Assembly (NCBI GenBank): GCA_039810085.1
Contig: JBDHWG010000006.1
Location: 124,001-188,000 of the forward strand
Direction: 5' to 3'
Length of the DNA stretch: 64,000 nt
Source: JBDHWG01 sp039810085
GTDB taxonomy: Bacteria > Chloroflexota > Anaerolineae > Epilineales > JAHCIE01
Shown one piece after another: positions 39,030-46,745 of the stretch. Both the position numbers and the translations under genes were made by a program. Positions within the stretch are counted from its first letter, which is position 1. Each line of letters opens with the position of its first letter. Under the pieces are notes generated by a model. It saw nothing but the letters and a program-made list of their open reading frames with translations, made no database searches and was not told the DNA's origin.

Positions 39030-40049
39030 ATGGAGTCCATGGTTCCCCCCGAAAGCGAGTGGAGCGTCGTCGACCAGGACTTTGAAGTTTGGGACCTGGG
39101 TGACACAGCAAGTCCGTCCTACGCGATGATTGTCCCGGGCTGGGTCCGCCTTGCCGTGCACAGTATCGACTCGGCAGCAATGCCTGATTGGGATACAGCG
39201 AAGGAGCGGCTCGAGGACGTTCTCAGCCACGAAACACCGCCGCCAGGCGGCTGGACGGTCGTCCCCGTCTTGGAGCACGAGACCGAGGTGGTCGAGATTG
39301 GGCCGAATGCGCCGCCTGTGGGGAGCGAAGCCAGTGGCGGCCAGCGCGATGCCCAGGTTTGGCGCGTGAACTGCCAGGGCGACATGGCCGCCTGGTTGAT
39401 CGCCTACAAAGACACCTACGACGCGACGCTTGTGCTGCCAGGCTCTCGCGCCGCCAACTCGGCGTGGCGCTCCGTGGCGCGGCAGGTCGCGTCGCAGACC
39501 CTGCTGAGGGAACTCACGGCCCGCTCACGATGGCGGCTGACCATCGTTGGCGAGGAGCGCCAGGCGGAATATCACATTGACCCGCAAGCTGCGCCGGCCG
39601 GTGCGACGAACAGCGAACCTGCGCCGGTTGCAGCGCCTGCAAATCGTGGACGGTCACCGATTATGGGCTACGCGCAACGACGACCTTTGGCGATCGTTCT
39701 TCTCATTCTCGTTCTTTGCGTTGCGATTTCGTTCGTCGTCGGCCGGCTGCGCCAGTCTGCGGCGATCATCCCGGCGCTTTCCGTTCCCGCCGCCGCCAAC
39801 CCATCCATCAAGACCGGCGCGCGCGCCGTGGTTGTCGCGCCGTCGCCGCAGATGGTCCAGGTGCGCACAACTCCCGGCAACAAGGGCGAAGTGCTCATGC
39901 TCACGGCGTCGGGTCAAAGTGTGGATGTGGTCGGCGGACCGGAGTCGGCCGACAACCAGATCTGGCGGCAGGTGAAGATTGGCAATAACACCGGCTGGCT
40001 CCCTGAGAAGCTCCAGGACGGCACACCGGTTCTGGCCGCCGTTCCATAG
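39030..40049 (+). CDS. Membrane-anchored protein with C-terminal SH3-like domain
   Basis: The 339-residue protein has an N-terminal soluble region of about 200 residues (SEWSVVDQDFEVWDLGD at the start, WLIAYKDTYDATLVLPGSR later). A single membrane helix follows (RRPLAIVLLILVLCVAISFVVG, about residues 220-240), then a Ser/Ala/Pro linker and an SH3b-like domain with QVRTTPGNKGEVLMLTASGQ and WRQVKIGNNTGWLPEKL. The topology would place SH3 outside the cell for wall binding. ATG 39030 is nine bases past GAGG; TTG 39021 is less likely. The N-terminal domain is not recognised. Confidence 0.75.
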   Translation: MESMVPPESEWSVVDQDFEVWDLGDTASPSYAMIVPGWVRLAVHSIDSAAMPDWDTAKERLEDVLSHETPPPGGWTVVPVLEHETEVVEIGPNAPPVGSEASGGQRDAQVWRVNCQGDMAAWLIAYKDTYDATLVLPGSRAANSAWRSVARQVASQTLLRELTARSRWRLTIVGEERQAEYHIDPQAAPAGATNSEPAPVAAPANRGRSPIMGYAQRRPLAIVLLILVLCVAISFVVGRLRQSAAIIPALSVPAAANPSIKTGARAVVVAPSPQMVQVRTTPGNKGEVLMLTASGQSVDVVGGPESADNQIWRQVKIGNNTGWLPEKLQDGTPVLAAVP

Positions 40050-40123
40050 TCATGACCGTACGGCGGCCGCTCGAACGCGGGATGGCCGCTCACACGCATA
40101 ATTGAACTCGCACGAGCCTTGAT

Positions 40124-40155
40124 GCCCGGTTCCCCCTGGACCGGGCGTTTTGTTC
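40124..40155 (+). terminator. Intrinsic terminator
   Basis: GCCCGGT (40124-40130) pairs with ACCGGGC (40140-40146), with a tight loop region and GTTTTGTT following. It ends the transcript of the SH3-protein gene. Confidence 0.75.
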
Positions 40156-40160
40156 TGTGT

Positions 40161-40189
40161 TTGCTGCAAGAGGTTCTGATGTCTATAAT
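40161..40189 (+). promoter_or_regulatory. Promoter of the moxR-coxE pair
   Basis: TTGCTG (40161-40166), a 17-bp spacer and TATAAT (40184-40189). It begins just after the preceding terminator. The leader to the ATG is about 95 bases. Confidence 0.7.
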
Positions 40190-40291
40190 CAAGAGACGAA
40201 AAAGTGTTCGACCAGCATAGGCGCGGGTCGCCTTGCCCCTGTCGTATTACCCTCCCGCCATTGCGTTCGCCCCTTATGTTAAGGAGTCTTC

Positions 40292-41254
40292 ATGTTTGAT
40301 TCGGTAGAGGATGTCAAGAATCGTCTTTTTCATGCGCGCTACCTATGCGACGATGACATGGCAACGGTGGTATTCCTGGCCGACCGACTGGGCAAGCCGT
40401 TGTTGGTAGAAGGACCGGCCGGCGTCGGCAAGACCGAGCTGTCGAAGGCGCTGGCCGAGGCCCTGGATACCGAGCTGATCCGCCTCCAGTGCTATGAGGG
40501 CCTGGACGAAGCGAAAGCGCTCTACGAGTGGCAGTATGCCAAGCAGATGCTGTACGCCCAGGTGCTGCGCGACCGGGTCAGCCAGGCCCTCGCGGACAGC
40601 GATACCCTGCGCGATGCGTTCCATCGCATCGCCGACGAGGAAGACCTGTTCTTCAACGAACGCTTCCTGCTGCCGCGGCCCCTGCTGCGCGCTCTCCTCG
40701 CCGAGCGCCAACCCGTGCTCCTCATCGACGAAGTCGACAAGAGCGATCCGGAGTTCGAAGCGTTCCTGCTTGAAGTGCTGAGCGACTTCCAAGTCAGCGT
40801 CCCCGAGCTAGGAACCGTCAAGGCCAAGCAGCAGCCCTGGGTCGTCCTGACCTCGAACCAGGCGCGCGACCTTTCAGACGCGCTCAAGCGGCGCTGCCTG
40901 CACCTGTTCATCAACTTCCCATCCCTGGAGTCTGAGCTAAACGTTGTGCGTGTCCGCGTGCCGGAAGCCTCGCAGCAGCTCGCGGCGCAGGTCGTCGCCT
41001 TCGTGCATGAGGCCCGCCGCCTGGCGCTCAAGAAGGTGCCCGGCGTCAGCGAGACCATCGACTGGGCGCGCTCCCTGGCCCTGCTGAACGTGACGACGCT
41101 GGGGCCGGAAGAAGTCGAGCGAACAATGGGCGTGCTGGTGAAGTACGAGGACGACGCCACGCGCCTGCAGAACAGCACACCCGACCTGCTGCGCCGCATC
41201 CAGCGGCGGCTGGCCGGTGGCGGCAACGAGAACGCCGCCTGGCGACGCCCGTAA
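40292..41254 (+). CDS. MoxR/CoxD-type AAA+ ATPase
   Basis: This is a chaperone-like ATPase that usually works with a VWA partner. Walker A is GPAGVGKTE (residues 43-51) and Walker B is LLIDEVDK; the sensor region VLTSNQARDLSDALKRRCL is also typical. The 320-residue protein belongs to the group that includes CoxD, a factor in CO dehydrogenase active-site maturation. ATG 40292 follows AAGGAG. The VWA partner gene starts 14 bp after the stop. No CO dehydrogenase subunits are nearby, so the client is unknown. Confidence 0.92.
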   Translation: MFDSVEDVKNRLFHARYLCDDDMATVVFLADRLGKPLLVEGPAGVGKTELSKALAEALDTELIRLQCYEGLDEAKALYEWQYAKQMLYAQVLRDRVSQALADSDTLRDAFHRIADEEDLFFNERFLLPRPLLRALLAERQPVLLIDEVDKSDPEFEAFLLEVLSDFQVSVPELGTVKAKQQPWVVLTSNQARDLSDALKRRCLHLFINFPSLESELNVVRVRVPEASQQLAAQVVAFVHEARRLALKKVPGVSETIDWARSLALLNVTTLGPEEVERTMGVLVKYEDDATRLQNSTPDLLRRIQRRLAGGGNENAAWRRP

Positions 41255-41268
41255 AGCGAGGGGCAGCT

Positions 41269-42843
41269 ATGGATGAAGTGTTGATCCAGTTCGTTCAACT
41301 GATGCGTGCGGCGGGTCTGCGCGTCTCCAGCAGTGAGGCGTTAGACGCCATGCGCGGGGCCTCACTCCTCGGCCTGGACAGCCGTCCGACTCTCAAGTCC
41401 ACGCTGCGCACGGCCCTCATCAAGGATTCGGACGACATCGCCACCTTCGACTCCCTGTTCGACTACTTCTTCAGCGGCGCTGAAGGCCAGCAGCAGCAGG
41501 GCCAGGGGCAGGGCGGCAAAGGGCAGCAGGGCAACCCGCTGTGGCAGCGCCAGATGGACATCGAGACGGCGCTGCGCATGGCGCTGGAAGAGATGGCGCG
41601 GCGCGGCCAGCGCCCCGGCCAACTCTCGCGGGGTGTTCTGCGCGGCGACATGTCGGCGATCCTCGAGCTGATGGCGCAGCTTGGACTGCTGGGCGATCCG
41701 GGCGACCAGAACGGGCAGCCCGGCGACCAGGAAGGCCAGGACGGTCAGCAGCCAGGGCAGCAAGGCCGCCAGCCGGGACAGCGCCCCGGCCCAATGCAGG
41801 GCCGGGGGCAGCGCGGCGCCTCGGGCTATCAGAGCGCCTGGGACATGCTGGATCAGATGGGCTGGGACCAGGCGCGGCGTGAGATGATGCAGATGCTCGA
41901 CGCGCTGGAGCGGATGGGCGAGAAGGAGCTGGCGCGTCTGCTGCGCCAGCGCATCCGCGAGGTCGAGGAACTCTTCCCGCGCTGGGTTGCGGCGGAGGCC
42001 CAGGAAGCGCGCCAGCAGCAGATGGAAGAGCAGCGGCAGCAGAACGAAGGCGGCGAAGGCGGCGAAGGCCCTAACCTCCAGGGTGTCCCACCGAGCAGCC
42101 AGGCCCTCGCCAAGAAAGACTTCTCGCAGTTCACGCCGGACGAGATCCGCGCCATGCAGCAGCAGGTGCAGCAGCTCGCCAAGAAGCTCAGCCAGGACCT
42201 GTCCCGGCGACGCCAGGAAGGCGGGCGGAAGCGGCTGGACTTCAGCCGCACGATGCGCGCGAGCATGAGCACGAACGGCGTTCCGATGGAGCTGTGGTTC
42301 AAGCAGCCGAAGCGGAACCGCCTGCGGCTGACCGTCCTGTGCGACGTGTCATCCTCGGTGCGCAACGCCTCGCGCTTCATGCTCCAGCTTCTCTACAGCC
42401 TCCAGGAGCAGCGCGGGCGCGTGCGCTCCTTCGTGTTCATCAGCGACTTGAGCGAGATCACGACCTACTTCCAAACACACTCACTGGATGAAGCGGTGCA
42501 GATGGCAACGTCGGAGGCCGACATCCGCTATTGGGCGCACAGTGACTTCGGACGCGCCTTCCGCATCTTCTTGGACCGCTATCCGGACGCCGTCACGTCG
42601 CGCACCACGGTTATCATCCTGGGCGACGGGCGAAGCAACTTCTACGACCCGCAGCTCGAGGCCCTCTCGACAATCCACCGCCAGGCGAAGCGGGTGCTGT
42701 GGCTGAACCCCGAGTCGCGCTGGGGTTGGGGATCCGGCGACAGCATCGTCGACCTCTACGCGACCGAATGCGACGTCATGGAGGAGTGCCGCAACCTTGA
42801 ACAGCTCACCACCATCATGAAGATGCTGACCGCCGAGGCTTAG
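41269..42843 (+). CDS. CoxE-like VWA domain protein with Gly/Gln/Pro-rich insert
   Basis: This is the VWA partner of the MoxR ATPase. The N-terminal 65 residues (VQLMRAAGLRVSSSEALDAM) match CoxE-type proteins. A low-complexity section at about residues 65-190 is dominated by Gly, Gln and Pro, with collagen-like triplets (GQPGDQEGQDGQQPGQQ). The C-terminal VWA domain has the MIDAS motif DVSSS and the later region FISDLSEITTYF, with RTTVIILGDGRSNFYDP. The length of 524 residues exceeds simple CoxE proteins, mainly because of the insert. The pair probably remodels a metalloenzyme or membrane complex. Confidence 0.88.
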   Translation: MDEVLIQFVQLMRAAGLRVSSSEALDAMRGASLLGLDSRPTLKSTLRTALIKDSDDIATFDSLFDYFFSGAEGQQQQGQGQGGKGQQGNPLWQRQMDIETALRMALEEMARRGQRPGQLSRGVLRGDMSAILELMAQLGLLGDPGDQNGQPGDQEGQDGQQPGQQGRQPGQRPGPMQGRGQRGASGYQSAWDMLDQMGWDQARREMMQMLDALERMGEKELARLLRQRIREVEELFPRWVAAEAQEARQQQMEEQRQQNEGGEGGEGPNLQGVPPSSQALAKKDFSQFTPDEIRAMQQQVQQLAKKLSQDLSRRRQEGGRKRLDFSRTMRASMSTNGVPMELWFKQPKRNRLRLTVLCDVSSSVRNASRFMLQLLYSLQEQRGRVRSFVFISDLSEITTYFQTHSLDEAVQMATSEADIRYWAHSDFGRAFRIFLDRYPDAVTSRTTVIILGDGRSNFYDPQLEALSTIHRQAKRVLWLNPESRWGWGSGDSIVDLYATECDVMEECRNLEQLTTIMKMLTAEA

Positions 42844-42906
42844 AACAAGAGCGCCTGCCAGGCATTCCGCACGTCGATTGTCTGGACACCGCCAACCACA
42901 ACGACC

Positions 42907-43590
42907 GTGTCTCACTTCACCGTCATGAGCTACAACGTAGGCAACGGCCTAGCGCGTCCAGACCGACTGGCCGACGCGCTAGGCCGTTGCGGCGCTGACA
43001 TCATTGGCTTGCAGGAGCTAACCGTCACCCAGGCTGAAGCCATTGCGGCTCGGCTGCGCGACTGTTACCCCTACCAGAGCCTTCACGGCGCGGGGATTCC
43101 CGGCAAGGGCATTCTGAGCCGCTATCCGATTCGCATCTCCATGCTCCTGGAGGTTTACCCGAACCGACCAGACCTTCTCGCCTTGCTGGACGTAGGCCAC
43201 ACCGAGCTTCAGATCATCGTCGCGCATCCACCGCCGCCACGCCCCCACGTGCGCGGCATTCGACATACGCCGGCCGCCAGGCGGCAGTTCGACAAGTTCG
43301 TGGAGCTCGTAGAAGCCGGCCAGCCGACCATCCTGCTGGGCGACTTCAACATGCGCGACTCCCACGAGGAGTACGGCCTTCTCATCCGCGCCGGGTTGCA
43401 GGATGCGTTTCGCGGGGCTAACCAGCACCACCTGCTGACCTATCCCCTACGACGGGGCCGATTCCCGCTGCGGCCGGTCTTTCGCCTCGACTACATCTGG
43501 CACACGCCGAACCTACGCGTGACACACGCGCGCGTGGGCGAGGACGCCGGCTCGGACCATCTACCCGTTCTGGCCGACATGAGCTGGTGA
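42907..43590 (+). CDS. Endonuclease/exonuclease/phosphatase family protein
   Basis: The 227-residue protein has the family order: MSYNVGNG with the metal-binding Asn, IIGLQELT with the catalytic Glu, ILLGDFNM with Asp/Asn, and the final SDHLPVLADM. Substrates in this family range from DNA to phosphoinositides and nucleotides, and none can be chosen. There is no signal peptide. The start is GTG without a visible ribosome site; ATG 42928 (MSYNVG) would also serve. An 18-bp perfect inverted repeat lies inside the coding sequence at residues 12-28. The gene ends eight bases from a convergent gene. Confidence 0.87.
   Translation: MSHFTVMSYNVGNGLARPDRLADALGRCGADIIGLQELTVTQAEAIAARLRDCYPYQSLHGAGIPGKGILSRYPIRISMLLEVYPNRPDLLALLDVGHTELQIIVAHPPPPRPHVRGIRHTPAARRQFDKFVELVEAGQPTILLGDFNMRDSHEEYGLLIRAGLQDAFRGANQHHLLTYPLRRGRFPLRPVFRLDYIWHTPNLRVTHARVGEDAGSDHLPVLADMSW
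42941..42990. repeat. 18-bp perfect inverted repeat inside a coding region
   Basis: GCAACGGCCTAGCGCGTC (42941-42958) and GACGCGCTAGGCCGTTGC (42973-42990) are exact complements with a 14-base loop. It encodes GNGLARPDRLADALGRC of the endonuclease/exonuclease/phosphatase protein, in the segment between the first two catalytic motifs. Confidence 0.85.
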
Positions 43591-43598
43591 GCCAGCCC

Positions 43599-44489
43599 TC
43601 ACGCAATCACGGTTACACCACCGGCCAGAATCTCGATATCCAGGCGCTGGATGTCCACACCCAAAATCTCGCCGTCGGCATGCACGGGTATACCTGACGG
43701 CGCTTCGATGGTGACCCAGGGTGTACGCCGCAGCATCACCGCGGCATCACTCAGGTGCGTCCCCCGCGCCACCTTAGGCAGCAACCGCCCGATCCTGAGG
43801 CGACTCAAGGCCCCGGCGAACACAAGGTCGAACAGCCCATCCGCTATGTTCGAGGTCGGCGCGATGAGGAACTGCCCGCCGGTGCGCCGCCCATTGGCTA
43901 TAGACGCCATCAGCAGGTTATCCTGGACCTCGCCGCCCTCCCAGCGCAGGTGCATGCGCGGCGAAGGGTACTTAATCATCGCCCGACTCAGCCCGACAAG
44001 GTAGACAAACTGCCCAAGGGCGAGTTTCACTTTTTGTGATTCGATGGTTGCCAGGGCGGCGAAGCCGACGGCGACCTCATTGACGAAGTAGCGCCCGTTC
44101 ACCCGACCCACATCAACCGCCCGCTGCCTGTTCTCCGCCAGACGCTTGACGGCCTCCTCGACGGCGTGGCGCTTGAAACCCAAGGCGTAGGTGAAGTCGT
44201 CGCCGCTGCCGATGGGCACGATACCAAGCGTCGGGGGACGCGCGCCGCCCGCGGCTTGCATGAGGCCATTGACGACTTCTTGCACTGTCCCGTCGCCTCC
44301 CGCCGCGACGATGACATCGTGCGTGTCTGCAGCCCGCCGCGCTATCTCCGTCGCATCGCCGGGTCGGTCTGTGAGCGCCAGGTCATACGTCAGGCCGTGC
44401 TCGGCCAGCGCAGCTTCAATACGCGCTTTGTCCCGCCTGCCAGCGCCCCGACCAGCCCACGGGTTGAGGATGATGATGAACTTCGGCAT
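43599..44489 (-). CDS. Diacylglycerol kinase family lipid kinase (YegS/BmrU type)
   Basis: This is an ATP-dependent lipid kinase of the DAGK catalytic family. FIIILNPWAGRGAGR at the start, the nucleotide motif VAAGGDGTVQEVVNGLM, LGIVPIGSGDDFTYALG, and DGLFDLVFAGALSRL are the expected blocks. The start ATG 44489 (MPKF) gives 296 residues; the longer frame to 44582 overlaps the upstream gene and is not used. It follows yqeG by 14 bp, so the two lipid-phosphate genes are likely co-transcribed with guaB. The substrate (diacylglycerol, phosphatidylglycerol or another lipid) is open. Confidence 0.9.
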   Translation of the reverse strand: MPKFIIILNPWAGRGAGRRDKARIEAALAEHGLTYDLALTDRPGDATEIARRAADTHDVIVAAGGDGTVQEVVNGLMQAAGGARPPTLGIVPIGSGDDFTYALGFKRHAVEEAVKRLAENRQRAVDVGRVNGRYFVNEVAVGFAALATIESQKVKLALGQFVYLVGLSRAMIKYPSPRMHLRWEGGEVQDNLLMASIANGRRTGGQFLIAPTSNIADGLFDLVFAGALSRLRIGRLLPKVARGTHLSDAAVMLRRTPWVTIEAPSGIPVHADGEILGVDIQRLDIEILAGGVTVIA

Positions 44490-44503
44490 ACCGACCCGCC
44501 CTC

Positions 44504-45013
44504 TTAGTCGGAGGTTGACGACCCAGAGTGAATGCGCCGCAACACTAGGCGCTCCAGGGGACGTTTGACGCGCACGTTCCACGGTTCATCCGTGTTGATG
44601 GGCGTCACGAGGATGGTATACAGACCCAGGCGCGATCCAGCCCAAACGTCGGTGAATATCTGGTCGCCGATCATCGCCGCCTGTTTCGGTTCCAGCGAGA
44701 GCGCGGCGAGCGCCTGACGCAAGCCGCGTCCGCCGGGCTTGCCGGAGTGATAGACGGCGGGCAGGCCGACCTTCTCGGCCAGGCGGAGCGTGCGTGTCGG
44801 GGGCCCATTGGAGATGATGTACAAGCGAAAGCCCTCGCCGGCCGCGTGCTGGAGCCAGTCGATGACGTTGGCCTCGAATTCGTCGCCCCGATGCGCGAGA
44901 AGGGTGTTGTCAAGGTCGAAAAGCAAACCGCGTATACCCCTGCCGGCTAGCTCCGGCAGGGGTATGTCACACACCGATGGAACAATGAGGTCCGGGGTAA
45001 ACGTGGCAAGCAT
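44504..45013 (-). CDS. yqeG: YqeG-family HAD phosphatase
   Basis: This is a HAD-superfamily class IIIA phosphatase, the family that includes the yeast mitochondrial phosphatidylglycerophosphatase Gep4. Motif I is LLFDLDNTLL (catalytic Asp pair), motif II is ISNG, and motif IV is MIGDQIFTDVWAG. The 169-residue length is standard. It lies between guaB and a lipid kinase gene with gaps of 14 bp on each side, suggesting a role in phosphatidylglycerol synthesis. A 13-bp perfect inverted repeat lies within its N-terminal coding part. Confidence 0.9.
   Translation of the reverse strand: MLATFTPDLIVPSVCDIPLPELAGRGIRGLLFDLDNTLLAHRGDEFEANVIDWLQHAAGEGFRLYIISNGPPTRTLRLAEKVGLPAVYHSGKPGGRGLRQALAALSLEPKQAAMIGDQIFTDVWAGSRLGLYTILVTPINTDEPWNVRVKRPLERLVLRRIHSGSSTSD
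44934..44965. repeat. 13-bp perfect inverted repeat inside yqeG
   Basis: ATACCCCTGCCGG (44934-44946) pairs exactly with CCGGCAGGGGTAT (44953-44965) with a 6-base loop CTAGCT. In the gene it covers the codons for IPLPELAGRGI, about residues 17-27, just before motif I. Confidence 0.85.
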
Positions 45014-45027
45014 GGAAGTAGTTGAGA

Positions 45028-46524
45028 TTATGTCAGCTCGACGTCGTGTGGCCCGCTCTCCTTGACGCCCGCCTGTGTAATGCGGACGAAGCGCGCGTTG
45101 GCCTGTAGCTCCTCAATCGTCGTCGCGCCGGCGTAGCTCAAGCCGGAGCGCAGTCCGCCGACAAGCTGGCCGAGCACCTCGCCCACGTCGCCGCGATATG
45201 GGACAACGGCCTCGACGCCTTCGGCCACCACTGCCTGCCAATCGACCTCGCCCGGCGCTTTGTCGCCCGGCTCTGTGCCCTGGCGGCTCATGTTCGCGGC
45301 CAGCGACGCCATGCCGCGGCTGACCTTGTACTTGCGGCCGCGGCGCATGACCGTTAGGCCAGGGCTTTCCGTCGTGCCCGCCAGCAAGCTGCCAATCATG
45401 ACCGTCTGCCCGCCCGCCGCGAGCGCCTTGACGATGTCGCCCGATGTGCGGATACCGCCGTCGGCAATGATCGGAACGCCGACACGCCGCGCCGCCTCGG
45501 CGCACTCCATGATGGCCGAGAGCTGCGGGACACCAAAGCCGGTGACAATGCGGGTGACGCAGATCGAGCCGGGGCCAACGCCCACCTTGACGGCGTCCGC
45601 GCCAGCCTCCGCGAGGTCCACGACGCCCTCAGCCGTCGCCACGTTACCAGCAATGATGTCGATGTCGCCAAACGTCCGCCGCAGGGCGCGCACCGCGTCG
45701 ATGGCGTTGTCGGAGTGGCCGTGGGCAATATCGATGACAATCGTATCTGCGCCAGCGTTGAGCAACAATTCCGCCCGATCCAGGAAGCCGTGCCGCACGC
45801 CGACGGCCGCGCCAACCCGCAGCCGGCCCTTGCTGTCCTTCGTCGCCTGCGGGAACTGCTTGCGCTTGACGATGTCTTTCGAGGTAATAACGCCGCGCAC
45901 CCGGCCTTCGGCATCCAGCAGAGGCAGCTTCTCGATCTTGTTCTTGTGAAGAATGGCCCGCGCCTCGTCCACCGACGTATTGGGCGACGCGGTGATCAGG
46001 CGCTCGCGCGGCGTCATAAGCTCGCGCACCGGGCGCTGGGGGTTCTCCTCGAAAAGAATATCGCGCTCGGTCAGGATGCCCACGAGCGTCTCGCCATCCA
46101 TCACCAGCAGCCCGCCAGTATCCAGCGTATCCATCAGACGCCGCCCCTCGCCCATCGTTGCGGTGACGGGAATGGTGTACGGACGCTCGACGACGTAGCT
46201 CTCGGCGCGCTTGACCTTGGCGACCTCGGCGGCCTGGCGCTGAGGCGTGTTGAAGCGGTGGATGATGCCGATGCCGCCAGCCCGCGCCAGGGCAATCGCC
46301 ATGGCCGACTCGGTGACAGTGTCCATGTTGGCGCTGACGATGGGAATGCTCAAGGTGATGTGGCGCGAAAGTTGCGTAGCCGTGCTTACATCCGAGCGAG
46401 AACGGATCGCCGAGCGGCGCGGGACCAACAGCACATCATCGAACGTCAGGCCAAGCGGAAAATCGGGGCCATTCGCTAAATCGCGGTCGAGCGAATGAGG
46501 CTCCGAGAGAATTGACGAGGTCAT
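45028..46524 (-). CDS. guaB: IMP dehydrogenase
   Basis: This enzyme oxidises IMP to XMP with NAD, the committed step to GTP. LTFDDVLLVPRRSAI at the start, the two CBS domains (about residues 110-225, with MTPRERLITASPNTSVDEAR), the catalytic-Cys loop GVGPGSICVTRIVTGFGVPQ, and IIADGGIRTSGDIVKALAAG are all present. ATG 46524 after GAAGGA gives 498 residues. The frame extends further upstream, but past the promoter. It heads an operon with yqeG and the lipid kinase. Confidence 0.96.
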   Translation of the reverse strand: MTSSILSEPHSLDRDLANGPDFPLGLTFDDVLLVPRRSAIRSRSDVSTATQLSRHITLSIPIVSANMDTVTESAMAIALARAGGIGIIHRFNTPQRQAAEVAKVKRAESYVVERPYTIPVTATMGEGRRLMDTLDTGGLLVMDGETLVGILTERDILFEENPQRPVRELMTPRERLITASPNTSVDEARAILHKNKIEKLPLLDAEGRVRGVITSKDIVKRKQFPQATKDSKGRLRVGAAVGVRHGFLDRAELLLNAGADTIVIDIAHGHSDNAIDAVRALRRTFGDIDIIAGNVATAEGVVDLAEAGADAVKVGVGPGSICVTRIVTGFGVPQLSAIMECAEAARRVGVPIIADGGIRTSGDIVKALAAGGQTVMIGSLLAGTTESPGLTVMRRGRKYKVSRGMASLAANMSRQGTEPGDKAPGEVDWQAVVAEGVEAVVPYRGDVGEVLGQLVGGLRSGLSYAGATTIEELQANARFVRITQAGVKESGPHDVELT

Positions 46525-46599
46525 GTATACGTCCTTCCATCCATACCCACAGCACACCCCGGTCAACCGGAGGTGCATTCTGTCACAAGGCGGACTAGA

Positions 46600-46608
46600 A
46601 TTATAGCA
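46600..46608 (-). promoter_or_regulatory. Extended -10 promoter of guaB
   Basis: On the minus strand TGC is followed directly by TATAAT (46605-46600). No clear -35 lies upstream. The leader to the ATG is about 70 bases. Confidence 0.55.
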
Positions 46609-46745
46609 TGAGAGTTTCCGCACTTCATAGCTTGCAACACGGCAGCCTGCTCTCCGTATACTTTTTGGGTACACAAATTCGGGTACTATGAGTTCGCCTT
46701 GTGCCGTGAAGTTGACACGGGCGCTGGATTGGCGAGAAAAAGTGT

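Noticed and set aside
46712..46740. TTGACA at 46712 as a promoter of the DUF2207 gene
   Set aside because: The position 17 bp downstream is GAGAAA, which does not resemble a -10 element.
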